This document shows, one piece after another, positions 19,998 through 29,091 of a stretch of 64,000 bases of DNA; positions within the stretch are counted from its first letter, which is position 1, and every line of letters begins with the position of its first letter. Made by a program: the position numbers and the translations under genes. The DNA is from Aliivibrio sp. S4MY1 (GTDB lineage: Bacteria; Pseudomonadota; Gammaproteobacteria; Enterobacterales; Vibrionaceae). The stretch lies in the NCBI RefSeq assembly GCF_028765545.1, contig NZ_JARACP010000010.1:124001-188000 (forward strand), read 5' to 3'. The notes under the pieces were generated by a model. That model did no database searches and was not told where the DNA came from. It was given only the letters and a program-made list of their open reading frames with translations.

Positions 19998-21212
19998 TTA
20001 GTGGTGTGCCCACTCAACTGTGTTTAAGTCGATGCCTTCTTTGTACATATCCCATAATGGAGACATATCACGCAGTTTGTTTACTGCTTGGCTGATTTGT
20101 GCAATAGCGTGATCAATTTCTTCTTCTGTCGTGTAACGACCAAATGAGAAACGAATCGAGCTGTGTGCTAATTCATCATTTAAACCTAACGCACGTAATA
20201 CATACGATGGCTCAAGGCTTGCTGATGTACACGCTGAACCTGAAGAAACCGCTAAGTCTTTCAGTGCCATTAACAGTGATTCACCTTCAACAAACTCGAA
20301 ACTGATATTTAAGTTATGTGGTACACGCTGGTCTAAATCACCATTAATGTGTACCGCTTCCATATCTTTAACGCCATCAAGCAGACGATCGCGCATCGCT
20401 AAACAATGGTCATAATCTTTTTGCATGTCTTCTTTTGCGATACGGAATGCTTCACCCATACCCACAATTTGGTGCGTTGCTAATGTACCAGAACGGAAAC
20501 CACGTTCATGGCCACCGCCATGCATTTGTGCTTCTAAACGAATGCGTGGTTTACGACGTACGTATAATGCACCAATACCTTTAGGACCATATACTTTATG
20601 TGCTGATAGTGAGATTAAATCCACTTTCATTTCTTGTACATCAAGAGGGATTTTACCCGCTGATTGCGCCGCATCAACATGGAAAATAATCTTACGTGAA
20701 CGACACAGTTCACCAATCGCAGTGATGTCTTGAATCACACCAATTTCATTGTTTACATGCATGATAGAAACAAGCACGGTATCTTCACGCATCGCAGCTT
20801 CTAATTTTGCTAAATCAACAATACCGTTTGATTCTGGCTCAAGGTAAGTCACCTCATAACCTTCACGCTCAAGCTGACGGCATGGATCAAGAACCGCTTT
20901 ATGCTCTGTCTTACAAGTAATGACATGTTTGCCTTTCTTGTTATAGAAATGCGCAGCACCTTTAATTGCAAGGTTATCTGATTCTGTAGCGCCAGATGTA
21001 AATACGATCTCACGTGGATCGGCATTCAATAAAGCCGCAATATTATCACGAGCTGTATCTACCGCTTCTTCAGCCTGCCAGCCGTAACGGTGTGAACGTG
21101 ATGCAGGGTTACCAAAACATCCATCCATTGTCATATGTTGAACCATTTTATTCGCTACACGCTCATCAACAGGACACGTAGCCGAATAATCAAAGTAAAT
21201 TGGCAGTTTCAT
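19998..21212 (-). CDS. iscS: Cysteine desulfurase IscS
   Basis: IscS is the PLP enzyme that releases sulfur from cysteine for Fe-S clusters and tRNA thiolation. From the ATG at 21212 (GGAG 6 bases upstream) it has 404 residues, as in E. coli, with the PLP lysine at Lys206 ([10 protein letters not shown]) and the persulfide cysteine at Cys328 ([14 protein letters not shown]). It ends SIEWAHH-like (TVEWAHH), the tail known to contact partners. A 17-codon upstream extension of the frame overlaps iscR and was rejected. The gap to iscR is only about 31 bases, shorter than the E. coli iscR-iscS gap that carries the RyhB target. Confidence 0.98.
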   Translation of the reverse strand: MKLPIYFDYSATCPVDERVANKMVQHMTMDGCFGNPASRSHRYGWQAEEAVDTARDNIAALLNADPREIVFTSGATESDNLAIKGAAHFYNKKGKHVITCKTEHKAVLDPCRQLEREGYEVTYLEPESNGIVDLAKLEAAMREDTVLVSIMHVNNEIGVIQDITAIGELCRSRKIIFHVDAAQSAGKIPLDVQEMKVDLISLSAHKVYGPKGIGALYVRRKPRIRLEAQMHGGGHERGFRSGTLATHQIVGMGEAFRIAKEDMQKDYDHCLAMRDRLLDGVKDMEAVHINGDLDQRVPHNLNISFEFVEGESLLMALKDLAVSSGSACTSASLEPSYVLRALGLNDELAHSSIRFSFGRYTTEEEIDHAIAQISQAVNKLRDMSPLWDMYKEGIDLNTVEWAHH

Positions 21213-21243
21213 TTTCATCTCCGATAATACAGACGTTTGACCG

Positions 21244-21750
21244 TCAAAGGCGGACATTAACACCCACAGAATTTGTTAATTTTGAACTCGTTACTAGCCC
21301 ATGATTTAAGGCTGCATCGATGTTTTGTCTATCTGATACTTGTTGAACTTCATTATCTATCATGAGTTCACCAAGTGTTATTCCATCTAAAAAGCTACTG
21401 ATGCGTGAGCTTAAGTCACGCCATAGTGTGTGCGTTAAACAACGCGTCCCACCTTGACAGCCTTCTTTACCATGGCATTTAGTTGCATCAACCGATTCAT
21501 CAACTGCTGAAATAACCATTCCAACCGCAATTTCTTCTGGTTTTAACCCTAAGCGATAGCCACCGCCTGGGCCTCTTACGCTAGCAACTAAACCAGCTTT
21601 ACGTAATCGAGAGAATAACTGCTCAAGGTAAGATAATGAAATCCCTTGTCGCTCCGAGATATCTGCAAGTGGCACTGGCCCTTCTTGCGCATGCAGTGCA
21701 ACGTCTAGCATTGCTGTTACTGCATATCTTCCTTTCGAAGTTAATTTCAT
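21244..21750 (-). CDS. iscR: Fe-S-sensing transcription factor IscR
   Basis: IscR is an Rrf2-family regulator. With its 2Fe-2S cluster it represses isc through type-1 sites; without cluster it acts on type-2 sites. The 168-residue protein has the winged helix ([20 protein letters not shown]) and cluster ligands Cys92, Cys98, Cys104 and His107 ([17 protein letters not shown]). It is the first gene of the isc operon. Two adjacent type-1-like sites lie upstream, which supports autoregulation. Confidence 0.98.
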   Translation of the reverse strand: MKLTSKGRYAVTAMLDVALHAQEGPVPLADISERQGISLSYLEQLFSRLRKAGLVASVRGPGGGYRLGLKPEEIAVGMVISAVDESVDATKCHGKEGCQGGTRCLTHTLWRDLSSRISSFLDGITLGELMIDNEVQQVSDRQNIDAALNHGLVTSSKLTNSVGVNVRL

Positions 21751-21785
21751 ACGTCACCTCATATCCACACTATTCGTATGGAATG

Positions 21786-21843
21786 AGTCTCCCATACCTG
21801 ACTGTTTTGGTCAAGTATTTATCCGACTATTTTAGTCAGGTAT
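21786..21843 (-). promoter_or_regulatory. isc operon promoter with two type-1 IscR sites
   Basis: Two 25-base sites touch each other: 21794-21818 and 21819-21843. Both fit the type-1 pattern ATAcCtGACT(A/T-rich)AGTCagGTAT; each has the GACT/AGTC-like half-sites. The -35 hexamer TTGACC (minus strand, 21809-21814) is inside the promoter-proximal site, and GAGACT 17 bases on is a weak -10. E. coli iscR has the same two-site arrangement. The promoter is squeezed between the iscR start and the trmJ stop (21846). Confidence 0.85.
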
Positions 21844-21845
21844 TA

Positions 21846-22583
21846 TTATTTGCTTATATTTTCGTCTTTCATGCTTCTTTCTACCGCGGTTAAGATCCCA
21901 CGTAAGGTACGCAATTCATGCGTTTCAGGTCGGCAACGGTTAAACATTCGACGCATTTTATTCATCACCTGACCTGGATGCGCCTTATTAATAAAGTCGG
22001 TATCCGTCATCACTTTTTCAAGGTGCTCATAAAATAATTCTAGTTCGAAGTTTAAAGGGTATTCCGATTCTTGTGATTCACCTTTGTAAGCCTGGCTATC
22101 TAACCAAGCCACGCGAGCTTCATAACTGATAGTTTGAACAGCCATTGCTAAATTTAATGAACTGTATTCAGGATTCGCTGGAATGCACACATGGAAATGA
22201 CATTTCTGTAGCTCTTCGTTAGTCAGTCCTACTCTTTCTCGGCCAAAAATAAAGGCGATTGGGTGCGATGGCGCTTCCTCAATAGCTTTTACACCAGCTT
22301 CTCTTGGCTCAAGCATTGGCCACTCAAGCGTTCTTGAACGCGCACTTGAACCAATCACTAAACCGCAATCAGAAATCGCTTCATCTAATGTATTAACTAT
22401 GCGTGCGTTATTCGCAATATCACTTGCGCCTGCTGCTAATGCAATAGCTTGGCCGTCAACTTCACATTCAGGAGCCACTAATACCATATTAGTTAAGCCC
22501 ATCACTTTCATTGCTCGAGCTGCTGAACCAATGTTTCCTGAGTGACTAGTGCCAACAAGGACAATACGAATTTTATCTAACAT
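21846..22583 (-). CDS. trmJ: tRNA (cytidine/uridine-32-2'-O)-methyltransferase TrmJ
   Basis: TrmJ is a SPOUT-family enzyme that methylates the 2'-OH of nucleotide 32 in several tRNAs. The 245-residue protein has the motif 1 region ([17 protein letters not shown]), [17 protein letters not shown] (motif 2) and [16 protein letters not shown] (motif 3), which form the knotted SAM site. It lies upstream of iscR on the same strand, as in E. coli, and ends 3 bases before the distal IscR site. Confidence 0.96.
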   Translation of the reverse strand: MLDKIRIVLVGTSHSGNIGSAARAMKVMGLTNMVLVAPECEVDGQAIALAAGASDIANNARIVNTLDEAISDCGLVIGSSARSRTLEWPMLEPREAGVKAIEEAPSHPIAFIFGRERVGLTNEELQKCHFHVCIPANPEYSSLNLAMAVQTISYEARVAWLDSQAYKGESQESEYPLNFELELFYEHLEKVMTDTDFINKAHPGQVMNKMRRMFNRCRPETHELRTLRGILTAVERSMKDENISK

Positions 22584-22721
22584 GTTATTTTTCCATCTGA
22601 TGAAAAGAGCCGCCGGATACTACCATAAAGCAATCTACCTTGCTTCTTTATATATCCGAGATTTTTAACCTTAACTCGCTTTTTTTATAATAAAGACATC
22701 AACTGAACAAAAAATAAACGC

Positions 22722-22750
22722 TTCCTTTTAATAATTAGTTTGTGTATACT
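22722..22750 (+). promoter_or_regulatory. Candidate suhB promoter
   Basis: TATACT (22745-22750) preceded by TGTG suggests an extended -10. The -35 position (TTCCTT, 22722-22727) is weak. It lies 42 bases before the suhB ATG and precedes a GC-rich stretch (CGCGGCC) like the discriminators of growth-rate-regulated promoters. Confidence 0.45.
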
Positions 22751-22792
22751 CGCGGCCGATTTCTGTTCTTTAACATCTTTTGGGATATAACT

Positions 22793-23596
22793 ATGCATCC
22801 AATGCTAAATATTGCTATACGTACTGCGCGTAAAGCCGGTGACTTTGTTGCTAAATCTTTTGAGCAAACTGACAAAATTGAAACAACAAAAAAAGGCAAT
22901 AACGAGTTTATTACGAACATCGAAAACGATGCTCAATATATGCTTGTTGATATGATCAAGAAATCTTACCCTGATCACAGCATCATTTCTGAAGAGTCTG
23001 GCCTAATCGAAGGCAAAGACGCTGACGTTCAATGGATCATTGACCCATTAGATGGCACGACTAACTTCGTAAAAGGTATTCCACACTTCTCTATCTCTAT
23101 GGCAGTTCGCATTAAAGGCCGTACAGAAGTGGCTTGTGTATACGATCCAATCCGTAATGAATTGTTCACTGCTCAACGTGGTGCTGGTGCTCAACGCAAC
23201 AACCAACGTATTCGTGTTAAAGAATTAAAAGACATGAACGAGACAATTCTTGCTACGGGTCTTCCTTACCGTCAAAAACAACACGTTGAAAGCTACTCAA
23301 AAGTACTAGGCGCGATGTTTGTTGAATGTTCTGATATCCGTAGCTCTGGCTGTCCTTCTCTAGATTTATGTTACCTAGCGGCAGCTCGCATTGATGGTTT
23401 CTTCGCTCTTGGCCTTAAGCCTTGGGAGATGGCTGCAGCAGATCTAATCGCTCGTGAATCTGGCGTTATCTGTACTGACTTCTCTGGCAACACTGAATAC
23501 ATGAAGACTGGCGGCCTAGTTGCTGGTAGCCCACGTGTTGTTAAGTCTATGCTTAAGAAAATCCGTGAAAACGGCAGCGAAGCAATGGCTAAATAA
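22793..23596 (+). CDS. suhB: Inositol monophosphatase family protein SuhB
   Basis: SuhB has inositol-1-phosphatase activity and, in E. coli, joins the rRNA antitermination complex. From the ATG at 22793 it has 267 residues starting MHPMLNIA, as in E. coli; an upstream in-frame extension lacks a start signal. The metal-binding motifs are IISEESG with Glu67, DPLDGTT at 84-90, and the C-terminal WEMAAADLI. It diverges from trmJ and is followed by a strong terminator. Confidence 0.97.
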   Translation: MHPMLNIAIRTARKAGDFVAKSFEQTDKIETTKKGNNEFITNIENDAQYMLVDMIKKSYPDHSIISEESGLIEGKDADVQWIIDPLDGTTNFVKGIPHFSISMAVRIKGRTEVACVYDPIRNELFTAQRGAGAQRNNQRIRVKELKDMNETILATGLPYRQKQHVESYSKVLGAMFVECSDIRSSGCPSLDLCYLAAARIDGFFALGLKPWEMAAADLIARESGVICTDFSGNTEYMKTGGLVAGSPRVVKSMLKKIRENGSEAMAK

Positions 23597-23636
23597 TCTT
23601 AATTGATTATCAAGATTTGAATTCAAAATCTTAATT

Positions 23637-23673
23637 AAAAAAGGGAAGTGAGTTTATCTCACTTCCCTTTTTT
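23637..23673 (+). terminator. Rho-independent terminator after suhB
   Basis: A 16-bp perfect stem (AAAAAAGGGAAGTGAG / CTCACTTCCCTTTTTT) with loop TTTAT, the 3' arm ending in T6. It lies 41 bases after the suhB stop and could also work on the other strand. Confidence 0.92.
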
Positions 23674-23691
23674 ATTGCCTTTAACGTAATT

Positions 23692-23853
23692 ATACCAATC
23701 ACAGTAAGTAAGTGATCAGAAATAACGCAGGAAAAATGCTTGAGAACAAGGCGAAATTTTTCGATAAGTAGTTATTCTACAATCAAAAATTTCAACGTAG
23801 TTATCAAGCATTTTAACCAGTTAGGATGATCAGTTATTTACTACGATTGGTAT
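23692..23853. repeat. Long imperfect palindrome, MITE-like Vibrionaceae intergenic repeat
   Basis: About 162 bases with terminal inverted ends ATACCAATC (23692-23700) and GATTGGTAT (23845-23853). Most of the element is a dyad: AGTAA-TAA-TGATCA near both ends, AAAATGCTTGA and GAAATTTTT in both arms, and GTAGAATAACTACTTATCG towards the centre. It ends 3 bases before the truC stop, so it probably forms the 3' end of the truC transcript. It encodes no protein. ATACCAAT-ended palindromes are common in Vibrionaceae as I remember; the copy number here cannot be tested. Confidence 0.72.
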
Positions 23854-23856
23854 TAA

Positions 23857-24642
23857 CTATAACTCAACATCCCAACCAAACTCGGCTATTAATCTCTGCC
23901 ACGTTTCATCAACGTTTGCTTTTATTACTATATTTTCACTAGTAATTGGATGAGTAAAACTCAGCTCTGATGCATGTAATAACAAACGGTGGCTATCCAA
24001 ATTATCTTTGAATAATCGATTATGCTTGCCATCACCATGACTCGTGTCACCTACGATAGGATGACGTAAATGAGCCATATGACGACGAAGCTGATGCTTT
24101 CTCCCCGTATGAGGCTTAAGCTCCATTAAACAATAACGGCTGGTTGGAAATTTACCCGTTGAATAAGGCAGCTCTACTTTAGCTAATGGTTTGTATTCCG
24201 TTATAGCTTCCTTCGCTTCAACTTCTTTTGAGGCTTTTTTATCGGCAATTTTATCCAACTCTTTTTTAAGAGGATAATCAAGCGTATCCGCCTCTTCTAT
24301 CCATCCACGAACAATCGCATGATAGGTTTTCTTTATTTCTCGACTTGCAAAAAGCGGAGATACTTGTGCCGCAATCTCGCTTGATAAAGCAAAGAATAAT
24401 ATTCCTGATGTTGGCCTATCTAAACGATGCAACGGAAAGACATGCTGACCAATCTGATCGCGTAATGTCTGCATCGCAAATACCGTTTCGTGTTTATCCA
24501 GCCACGAGCGGTGCACTAGCATTCCTGCTGGTTTATTAATCGCAATTAAATGCTCATCACGATACACAATTTCAAGCTCTATTGGCTCGACGTGTTCTGC
24601 TAATAATTCGCCGTTCACTGCGATATTTTCTTCTGTATTCAC
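23857..24642 (-). CDS. truC: tRNA pseudouridine(65) synthase TruC
   Basis: TruC makes pseudouridine 65 in tRNA-Ile and tRNA-Asp. The 261-residue protein belongs to the RluA family: catalytic Asp75 in LHRLDRPTSG, AINKPAGMLVHRSWLD near the start, and HTGRKHQLRRHMAHLRHPI. The start is a GTG at 24642, one base past the yqcC TGA, with AGG upstream; the N terminus is about 20 residues longer than in E. coli. The yqcC-truC pair is conserved in gamma-proteobacteria. Confidence 0.93.
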   Translation of the reverse strand: MNTEENIAVNGELLAEHVEPIELEIVYRDEHLIAINKPAGMLVHRSWLDKHETVFAMQTLRDQIGQHVFPLHRLDRPTSGILFFALSSEIAAQVSPLFASREIKKTYHAIVRGWIEEADTLDYPLKKELDKIADKKASKEVEAKEAITEYKPLAKVELPYSTGKFPTSRYCLMELKPHTGRKHQLRRHMAHLRHPIVGDTSHGDGKHNRLFKDNLDSHRLLLHASELSFTHPITSENIVIKANVDETWQRLIAEFGWDVEL

Positions 24643-24643
24643 T

Positions 24644-24958
24644 TCATTTACCTAATGCATCAATGGCATGACATAAGCGTACAATCTCGTTATACCCTTC
24701 TATCTCTTTTAATGCTTCTTCAATATAGGGCGCAATTGAGAATCCTTTTGGTGTTGGTTGCCCATTCTCAATTAGATAATTCATTTTAGGGATAAAAATC
24801 CACTGTAACCACTCTGATGCTGACAAAGTATCAATAGCAAATGGCTCAGTACTTGATAAATCGGCTATGGATGGTGACGTAAGTTGCCAATGCCCATAAT
24901 GCTCTAATTGCTGAGCTAACCGCTCTAATAATGTTGATAATTCTAACGATGTCGTCAT
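24644..24958 (-). CDS. yqcC: YqcC family protein
   Basis: A 104-residue protein of the YqcC family (DUF446), whose function is not established. It has the family motif SASEWLQWIFIPKMNYLIENG and a helical character. The ATG at 24958 (MTTSLELS) was chosen; a GTG six codons upstream is also open but lacks a ribosome site. It is coupled to truC, which begins one base after its stop codon. Confidence 0.85.
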   Translation of the reverse strand: MTTSLELSTLLERLAQQLEHYGHWQLTSPSIADLSSTEPFAIDTLSASEWLQWIFIPKMNYLIENGQPTPKGFSIAPYIEEALKEIEGYNEIVRLCHAIDALGK

Positions 24959-25059
24959 ATCCGATAAAACTCGCACTCTATGATACTTTTAATGACAAAG
25001 GATACCATCTTATCAAGGCTTGGGTATAATCACGACATTACCCATAGAATAAGACAATC

Positions 25060-26097
25060 ATGGATCAGATTTATACGCTTAGCCAACTTATACAACAATC
25101 AAATTGTGAATACACGATTTATGACTTAGGTCGCCGTGTTCAACCTATATCAAATAAACAATTTGAATCTATTGAAGCTGGGCAGCAACCTTATCCTTTT
25201 CCGCTACAGCGTCATGCTCATTTAGCTATTGCTTATTGGAATGAGGCTAAACAACCTTGGATTTGGTTTTTAAAACTTCCTTTAGATGAACGCGGTTTAT
25301 TACAACAAGGCGATATTGGTAACTTTATTAAATATGTTGTTGAAGCGATTGGTGTGTCATTAAGTGGTGATTTAAACGAAGAGCAACAACAAAAATTGGC
25401 TAGTAACCCTTATACCTTTAAACCTAAAGACGACAAAATGGCCATGTTTCATAGCTTATTACGTTCTGATTTAAAGCAATCCATGAGTCAGTATTATGAA
25501 CATGCCCAAACCTACCTTTCTGGTAAGAATGGTTGGAATAACTGGCAGTTTGTTGGTGTTCAGGGCTTAGCTGATGTATGCGCAAACCTAAATAAAGAAA
25601 ACAATGGCACAGTATTACGCAAAGCATTATCTCATTTACCTACCACCGTTTTATACGCCACTCTTGGTTGTTTAGAGCATGTAGATCTACCAGAAAAATT
25701 AGCACAAAAGCAGCTAGATATTGTCACTGTTCTTTGTGCTGATGATAATGCTGACCTATTTTTACTGTCGGCACATATCCGCGCCCTTTCAGGTGCTTCA
25801 AATCCTATCTTAACTCAGGCATTAACAAACGTTCTATCAAGCGAACGATTAAGTCATCCAGAAGTATTAGTGGCGGTAGCTGGCCGTTGTTGGGCTGGAT
25901 TAGAAGATATAGTAACTGCAAATTTATTCTTACTACGTTTAGCTCAAACAGGCGATCAACAACTGTTCAATCAACTGTTTGCTGATTTAGTAATGCAACC
26001 GAAGCTTCGTATGTGCATGCTTCAGATCCTTCATGGAGAAGCGGACCCTAAACTTGCAGACGCTTTATTAAAATTACAACAAACCACGAAGAGCTAA
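25060..26097 (+). CDS. DUF3549 family protein
   Basis: A 345-residue soluble protein resembling the DUF3549 family of Vibrionaceae and related gamma-proteobacteria. No catalytic motif is evident. The N-terminal 130 residues contain an aromatic strand-rich segment (HAHLAIAYWNEAKQPWIWFLKLPLDERGL is the longest recognisable block, here from about residue 51). The C-terminal half is alpha-helical with repeated Leu/Ala-rich helices like HEAT or ARM repeats. It is 3 bases before the DUF3301 gene and probably co-transcribed with it. Function unknown. Confidence 0.82.
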   Translation: MDQIYTLSQLIQQSNCEYTIYDLGRRVQPISNKQFESIEAGQQPYPFPLQRHAHLAIAYWNEAKQPWIWFLKLPLDERGLLQQGDIGNFIKYVVEAIGVSLSGDLNEEQQQKLASNPYTFKPKDDKMAMFHSLLRSDLKQSMSQYYEHAQTYLSGKNGWNNWQFVGVQGLADVCANLNKENNGTVLRKALSHLPTTVLYATLGCLEHVDLPEKLAQKQLDIVTVLCADDNADLFLLSAHIRALSGASNPILTQALTNVLSSERLSHPEVLVAVAGRCWAGLEDIVTANLFLLRLAQTGDQQLFNQLFADLVMQPKLRMCMLQILHGEADPKLADALLKLQQTTKS

Positions 26098-26100
26098 TAT

Positions 26101-26409
26101 ATGGACAATCTACTTGCGATATTGGCATTAACGCTTTTCTGTTTTCTTTTTTGGCAACAAAGAAGACAATCAGAATACGCGCATCAAGCCATTCAGCATT
26201 ACTGTAAAAAAATGGAATTGCAGCTACTAAGTGTCGCAAGAGGATCGTATGGATTTCGCTTACCAAGTGGTAAGAAACAGTTATATACCATGTATGAATT
26301 TGAATTTTCTTCTATTGGTGATGATCACTATACAGGCAAATTGATCATGGTAGGCTTTAAGGCTGCAAAGTTTAATTTACCTCCTTATCGAATGGCTGAG
26401 GAATATTAA
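26101..26409 (+). CDS. DUF3301 family membrane-anchored protein
   Basis: A 102-residue protein with an N-terminal membrane helix (about residues 3-18, LLAILALTLFCFLFW) followed by a basic stretch and a small beta-rich domain with YTMYEFEFSS. It resembles the DUF3301 family. The gene starts 3 bases after the DUF3549 gene, so the two probably work together, but the role is unknown. Confidence 0.82.
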   Translation: MDNLLAILALTLFCFLFWQQRRQSEYAHQAIQHYCKKMELQLLSVARGSYGFRLPSGKKQLYTMYEFEFSSIGDDHYTGKLIMVGFKAAKFNLPPYRMAEEY

Positions 26410-26416
26410 CGAAAAC

Positions 26417-26447
26417 TGAGCAGGCCCTCAGTATTGCAGCCTGCTCA
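26417..26447. terminator. Bidirectional hairpin between DUF3301 gene and porin gene
   Basis: TGAGCAGGC (26417-26425) and GCCTGCTCA (26439-26447) form a 9-bp stem with a 13-base loop between convergent genes. The minus side is followed by GTTTTCGTT; the plus side has no clean T-run. Confidence 0.6.
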
Positions 26448-26478
26448 ATTCCCCCCTTATTTTAAAATATCGGTATTC

Positions 26479-27759
26479 TTACCACCACGCTTCCCACATA
26501 GCACCAACAGCAAAGGTATCTTGTTTACCCGTTTCTCCACGAGTTAAATCTACTTCGGTGTTCGAATCTCCAACCGTTGCATAAAATCTCAGCATTGGCC
26601 GAGCACCAGAGTCCATATCGAAACTAATATTTTGAGATAACGTCACTTTCCAAGCATCGTTTTGTCCGCTTTGGTTATCAAAATCAACCAATGAATAACC
26701 TGCCTCTAACCATGTAGAATGAATATTGTTCCATGCATAAGTAGGACGCACAATGGCACTGTAGTTAGCTCGGTCATCTTGACTCGCATTTTTATCTTCT
26801 AATGATTGATAACCCACTAGGTATTCAATATTAGTTTGATTGCTCATTACTAACTTACCTTCTAACTGCATTAACAACGTCGATAAGTCTTCTGTTTTAT
26901 TAAAAATATTGTTATCAACGTTATTACCATAGCGAGTTACAAACTTATTGCTCATAATTCCAACACTATGATTTAATTCAAGCGCCAGTTGATACGAGTC
27001 AATATCATCGACATAACATGTTCCATTTTTGTCTATGCCTTTACAGCTTGTATCATCTTCTCGATTTTTTTCAGTATTTTTAGAGGAAAAACCATAGTTA
27101 GCATAAAAAGAAAGATCTAATGCGTCCGTTAAATTAATTCCATGTAATTTAGATGTAATGGCATAATTACCACTGTCACCAGTACCACCACCATCAACGA
27201 CTTGTGCTACCGCAGCCATATCAAATTTCACATTACCAAATTCAAGGTTTTTAATACCTGCACCTTGAGAATCATTCATTATCCAGAAATAATCGTTCAA
27301 GCCCGTTTGTGGTCGGTTATGAAAATCTCGCCCAGCCCAAATATAGGCATTAGGTTGAGATTCAAAGACATTCGTCGCCCCCGCATAGAATTTCTTCAAA
27401 CCAACCTCATCACCCCAATGCTCTAGCATGATAACAACATCCCAAATAGTGCCATTATCAGAGACGAATCCTTTAGCGAACTGAAACTCACCGCCATTAC
27501 CTTCATTACCTAAACGACCAGCAGCATTACCAATCAATTGACCATCGGCAGATACATACTTTTCAGCATCATCTGAAAAATGAAAACCATAACGAGCATA
27601 TCCAGAAAAAACAATCCCATCAGGAATATCAGTTTGAGGAGAAATAACGAGTGGTTGTTGATCATCTAATTGGATATTATCTAGTGGATCTGTTTCCGCA
27701 AAAATAGAAAATGAAGATAGGGTCGCCGTAACAGCCAGAGCAACAGGTAATAATTTCAT
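26479..27759 (-). CDS. LamB/BglH-type sugar porin
   Basis: An outer-membrane porin of the maltoporin family, expected to admit oligosaccharides. The 426-residue precursor has a signal peptide (cleavage predicted after Ala21, SFSIFA/ET), FSGYARYGFHFSDDAEKY at the barrel start, the family segment FEFGNVKFD-like (LEFGNVKFDMA), and a C-terminal aromatic end (MWEAWW) typical of trimeric porins. Two cysteines (residues near 240-248) could form the loop disulfide. It is the last gene of the PTS cluster, 254 bp after lacI. The likely substrate is a beta-glucoside rather than maltose, inferred only from its neighbours, as for E. coli BglH. Confidence 0.85.
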   Translation of the reverse strand: MKLLPVALAVTATLSSFSIFAETDPLDNIQLDDQQPLVISPQTDIPDGIVFSGYARYGFHFSDDAEKYVSADGQLIGNAAGRLGNEGNGGEFQFAKGFVSDNGTIWDVVIMLEHWGDEVGLKKFYAGATNVFESQPNAYIWAGRDFHNRPQTGLNDYFWIMNDSQGAGIKNLEFGNVKFDMAAVAQVVDGGGTGDSGNYAITSKLHGINLTDALDLSFYANYGFSSKNTEKNREDDTSCKGIDKNGTCYVDDIDSYQLALELNHSVGIMSNKFVTRYGNNVDNNIFNKTEDLSTLLMQLEGKLVMSNQTNIEYLVGYQSLEDKNASQDDRANYSAIVRPTYAWNNIHSTWLEAGYSLVDFDNQSGQNDAWKVTLSQNISFDMDSGARPMLRFYATVGDSNTEVDLTRGETGKQDTFAVGAMWEAWW

Positions 27760-27978
27760 TATAATTCCTTAAAATAGTAAAACAGCAAATTAAATTACTC
27801 ACGAATATTATCGAATTATATTTACGACTTACTCATGAACTAATTAAATTATTCACCTTTATATTGCATTCATTCAATACTTATAAGTGTTAAATATTAA
27901 GCTGATCACGCACGTTTTATATTTATATATATTTTACTTTTAGGTTTTAAATGGTTCTACTTTCAATAGATAACATTA

Positions 27979-28002
27979 AAAGCATCAAATTATGGATGCT
28001 TT
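27979..28002 (-). terminator. Weak terminator after the LacI-family gene
   Basis: AAAGCATC and GATGCTTT (8 bp, 8-base loop) lie 12 bases past the regulator's stop. On the minus strand TTTTAATG follows. It is modest, so some read-through into the porin gene is possible. Confidence 0.5.
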
Positions 28003-28013
28003 AAAATGATAAA

Positions 28014-29021
28014 CTATTTAATTATATTTTTTGTAGACTCACGAATTATTAAATTTCCTTTTAATATCTCAGTGGTTGCTTTCACTTCTTTATCAGAAAT
28101 TAATCTTAATGCTTTATCCATTGCTAACTGCGTGATTTTTTGAATTGGAATATTAATCGTTGTTAATGCAGGAGATAAAAATGCAGAGATTTCATCATTA
28201 TCTATTCCAACAATTGAAATATCCTCAGGAACGCGGATATTCATCTCTTTTAATGCTTTTATTGCACCTAATGCTAAGTGATCATTAAAACAAAAAATAG
28301 CGGTAATATCACTCGATCTTTTTAATAACTCTTTGCAGGCTTGATATCCATCTTCTAACTTACCATTTTTTATAATAGTTAAGTTATCATCATAAGTAAT
28401 ACCATGTTTCTCAAGCGTTTCTTTCGCACCTTTTAATCGAATTTGCCCTGTACTTGACCCCATATTAAGGGTAATCATTGCAATTTTTTTATGGTCTAAC
28501 TCAACAAGATGTTCGATAGCCATTTGACTTGCATCATATTGATCAAAAGCTACTGCATGTCCTAATCCATCAGGTAACGTCCGGTTAATAACAACAAGTG
28601 GAATAGGCAATTTTTTCTGAATTTCACAATAATCATCAGCCGTCATGGTACGGCTATAAATTAAAATAGCATCACACTTTCTTGCGACTAATGAATTAAT
28701 GGCTTCTATTTCAGTTTCAAGTTGATTATGACCATCTGTAACAATTAACTGTTTCCCTGATTCTTCTGCAATTCTTGTCGCCTCTTTGAGTAAAATACCA
28801 AAATAATAACCATCAAAGAACGACACAATAAGACCAATACTATTCGAACTATTTGTTGCCAATGCTTGAGCTACGAGACTCGGTTTATAGTTCAATGTTT
28901 CCATTGCATCAAAAATCAGTTTTTTTGTTTCTTCTTTTACCGGCCCTTTCCCATTCATTACTCGAGAAACGGTTGCTTTAGATACACCGGCAAGCTTACA
29001 TACGTCATTGATTGTTGCCAT
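28014..29021 (-). CDS. LacI/GalR-family transcriptional regulator
   Basis: A 335-residue repressor. The LacI helix-turn-helix occupies residues 1-25 (ATINDVCKLAGVSKATVSRV), followed by the hinge helix (SLVAQALA) and the periplasmic-binding-like effector domain (IGLIVSFFDGYYFGIL to IVGIDNDEISAFLSP). The ATG at 29021 follows GAGGG by about 6 bases; an upstream in-frame TTG was rejected. It sits inside the PTS operon, and twin palindromes of LacI type precede the first operon gene at 33648-33674, so it is probably a local repressor that also controls itself. The inducer is unknown. Confidence 0.92.
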   Translation of the reverse strand: MATINDVCKLAGVSKATVSRVMNGKGPVKEETKKLIFDAMETLNYKPSLVAQALATNSSNSIGLIVSFFDGYYFGILLKEATRIAEESGKQLIVTDGHNQLETEIEAINSLVARKCDAILIYSRTMTADDYCEIQKKLPIPLVVINRTLPDGLGHAVAFDQYDASQMAIEHLVELDHKKIAMITLNMGSSTGQIRLKGAKETLEKHGITYDDNLTIIKNGKLEDGYQACKELLKRSSDITAIFCFNDHLALGAIKALKEMNIRVPEDISIVGIDNDEISAFLSPALTTINIPIQKITQLAMDKALRLISDKEVKATTEILKGNLIIRESTKNIIK

Positions 29022-29050
29022 TGAAGCCCTCAAAAATATGTATATGAAAT

Positions 29051-29080
29051 TAGCGTAATAATAGCTAAGTTATTACGCTA
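29051..29080 (-). other. Intercistronic hairpin between IIA gene and lacI-type gene
   Basis: TAGCGTAATAA and TTATTACGCTA form a perfect 11-bp stem with an 8-base loop. No T-run follows. It lies 12 bases after the IIA stop and could stabilise the PTS part of the mRNA so that the regulator is made at a lower level. Confidence 0.6.
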
Positions 29081-29091
29081 AATACACGTTA

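Noticed and set aside
27760-28013. LacI or CRP operator before the porin gene
   Set aside because: No AACCGGTT box or TGTGA-N6-TCACA match was seen; only an AT-rich region and a weak terminator.
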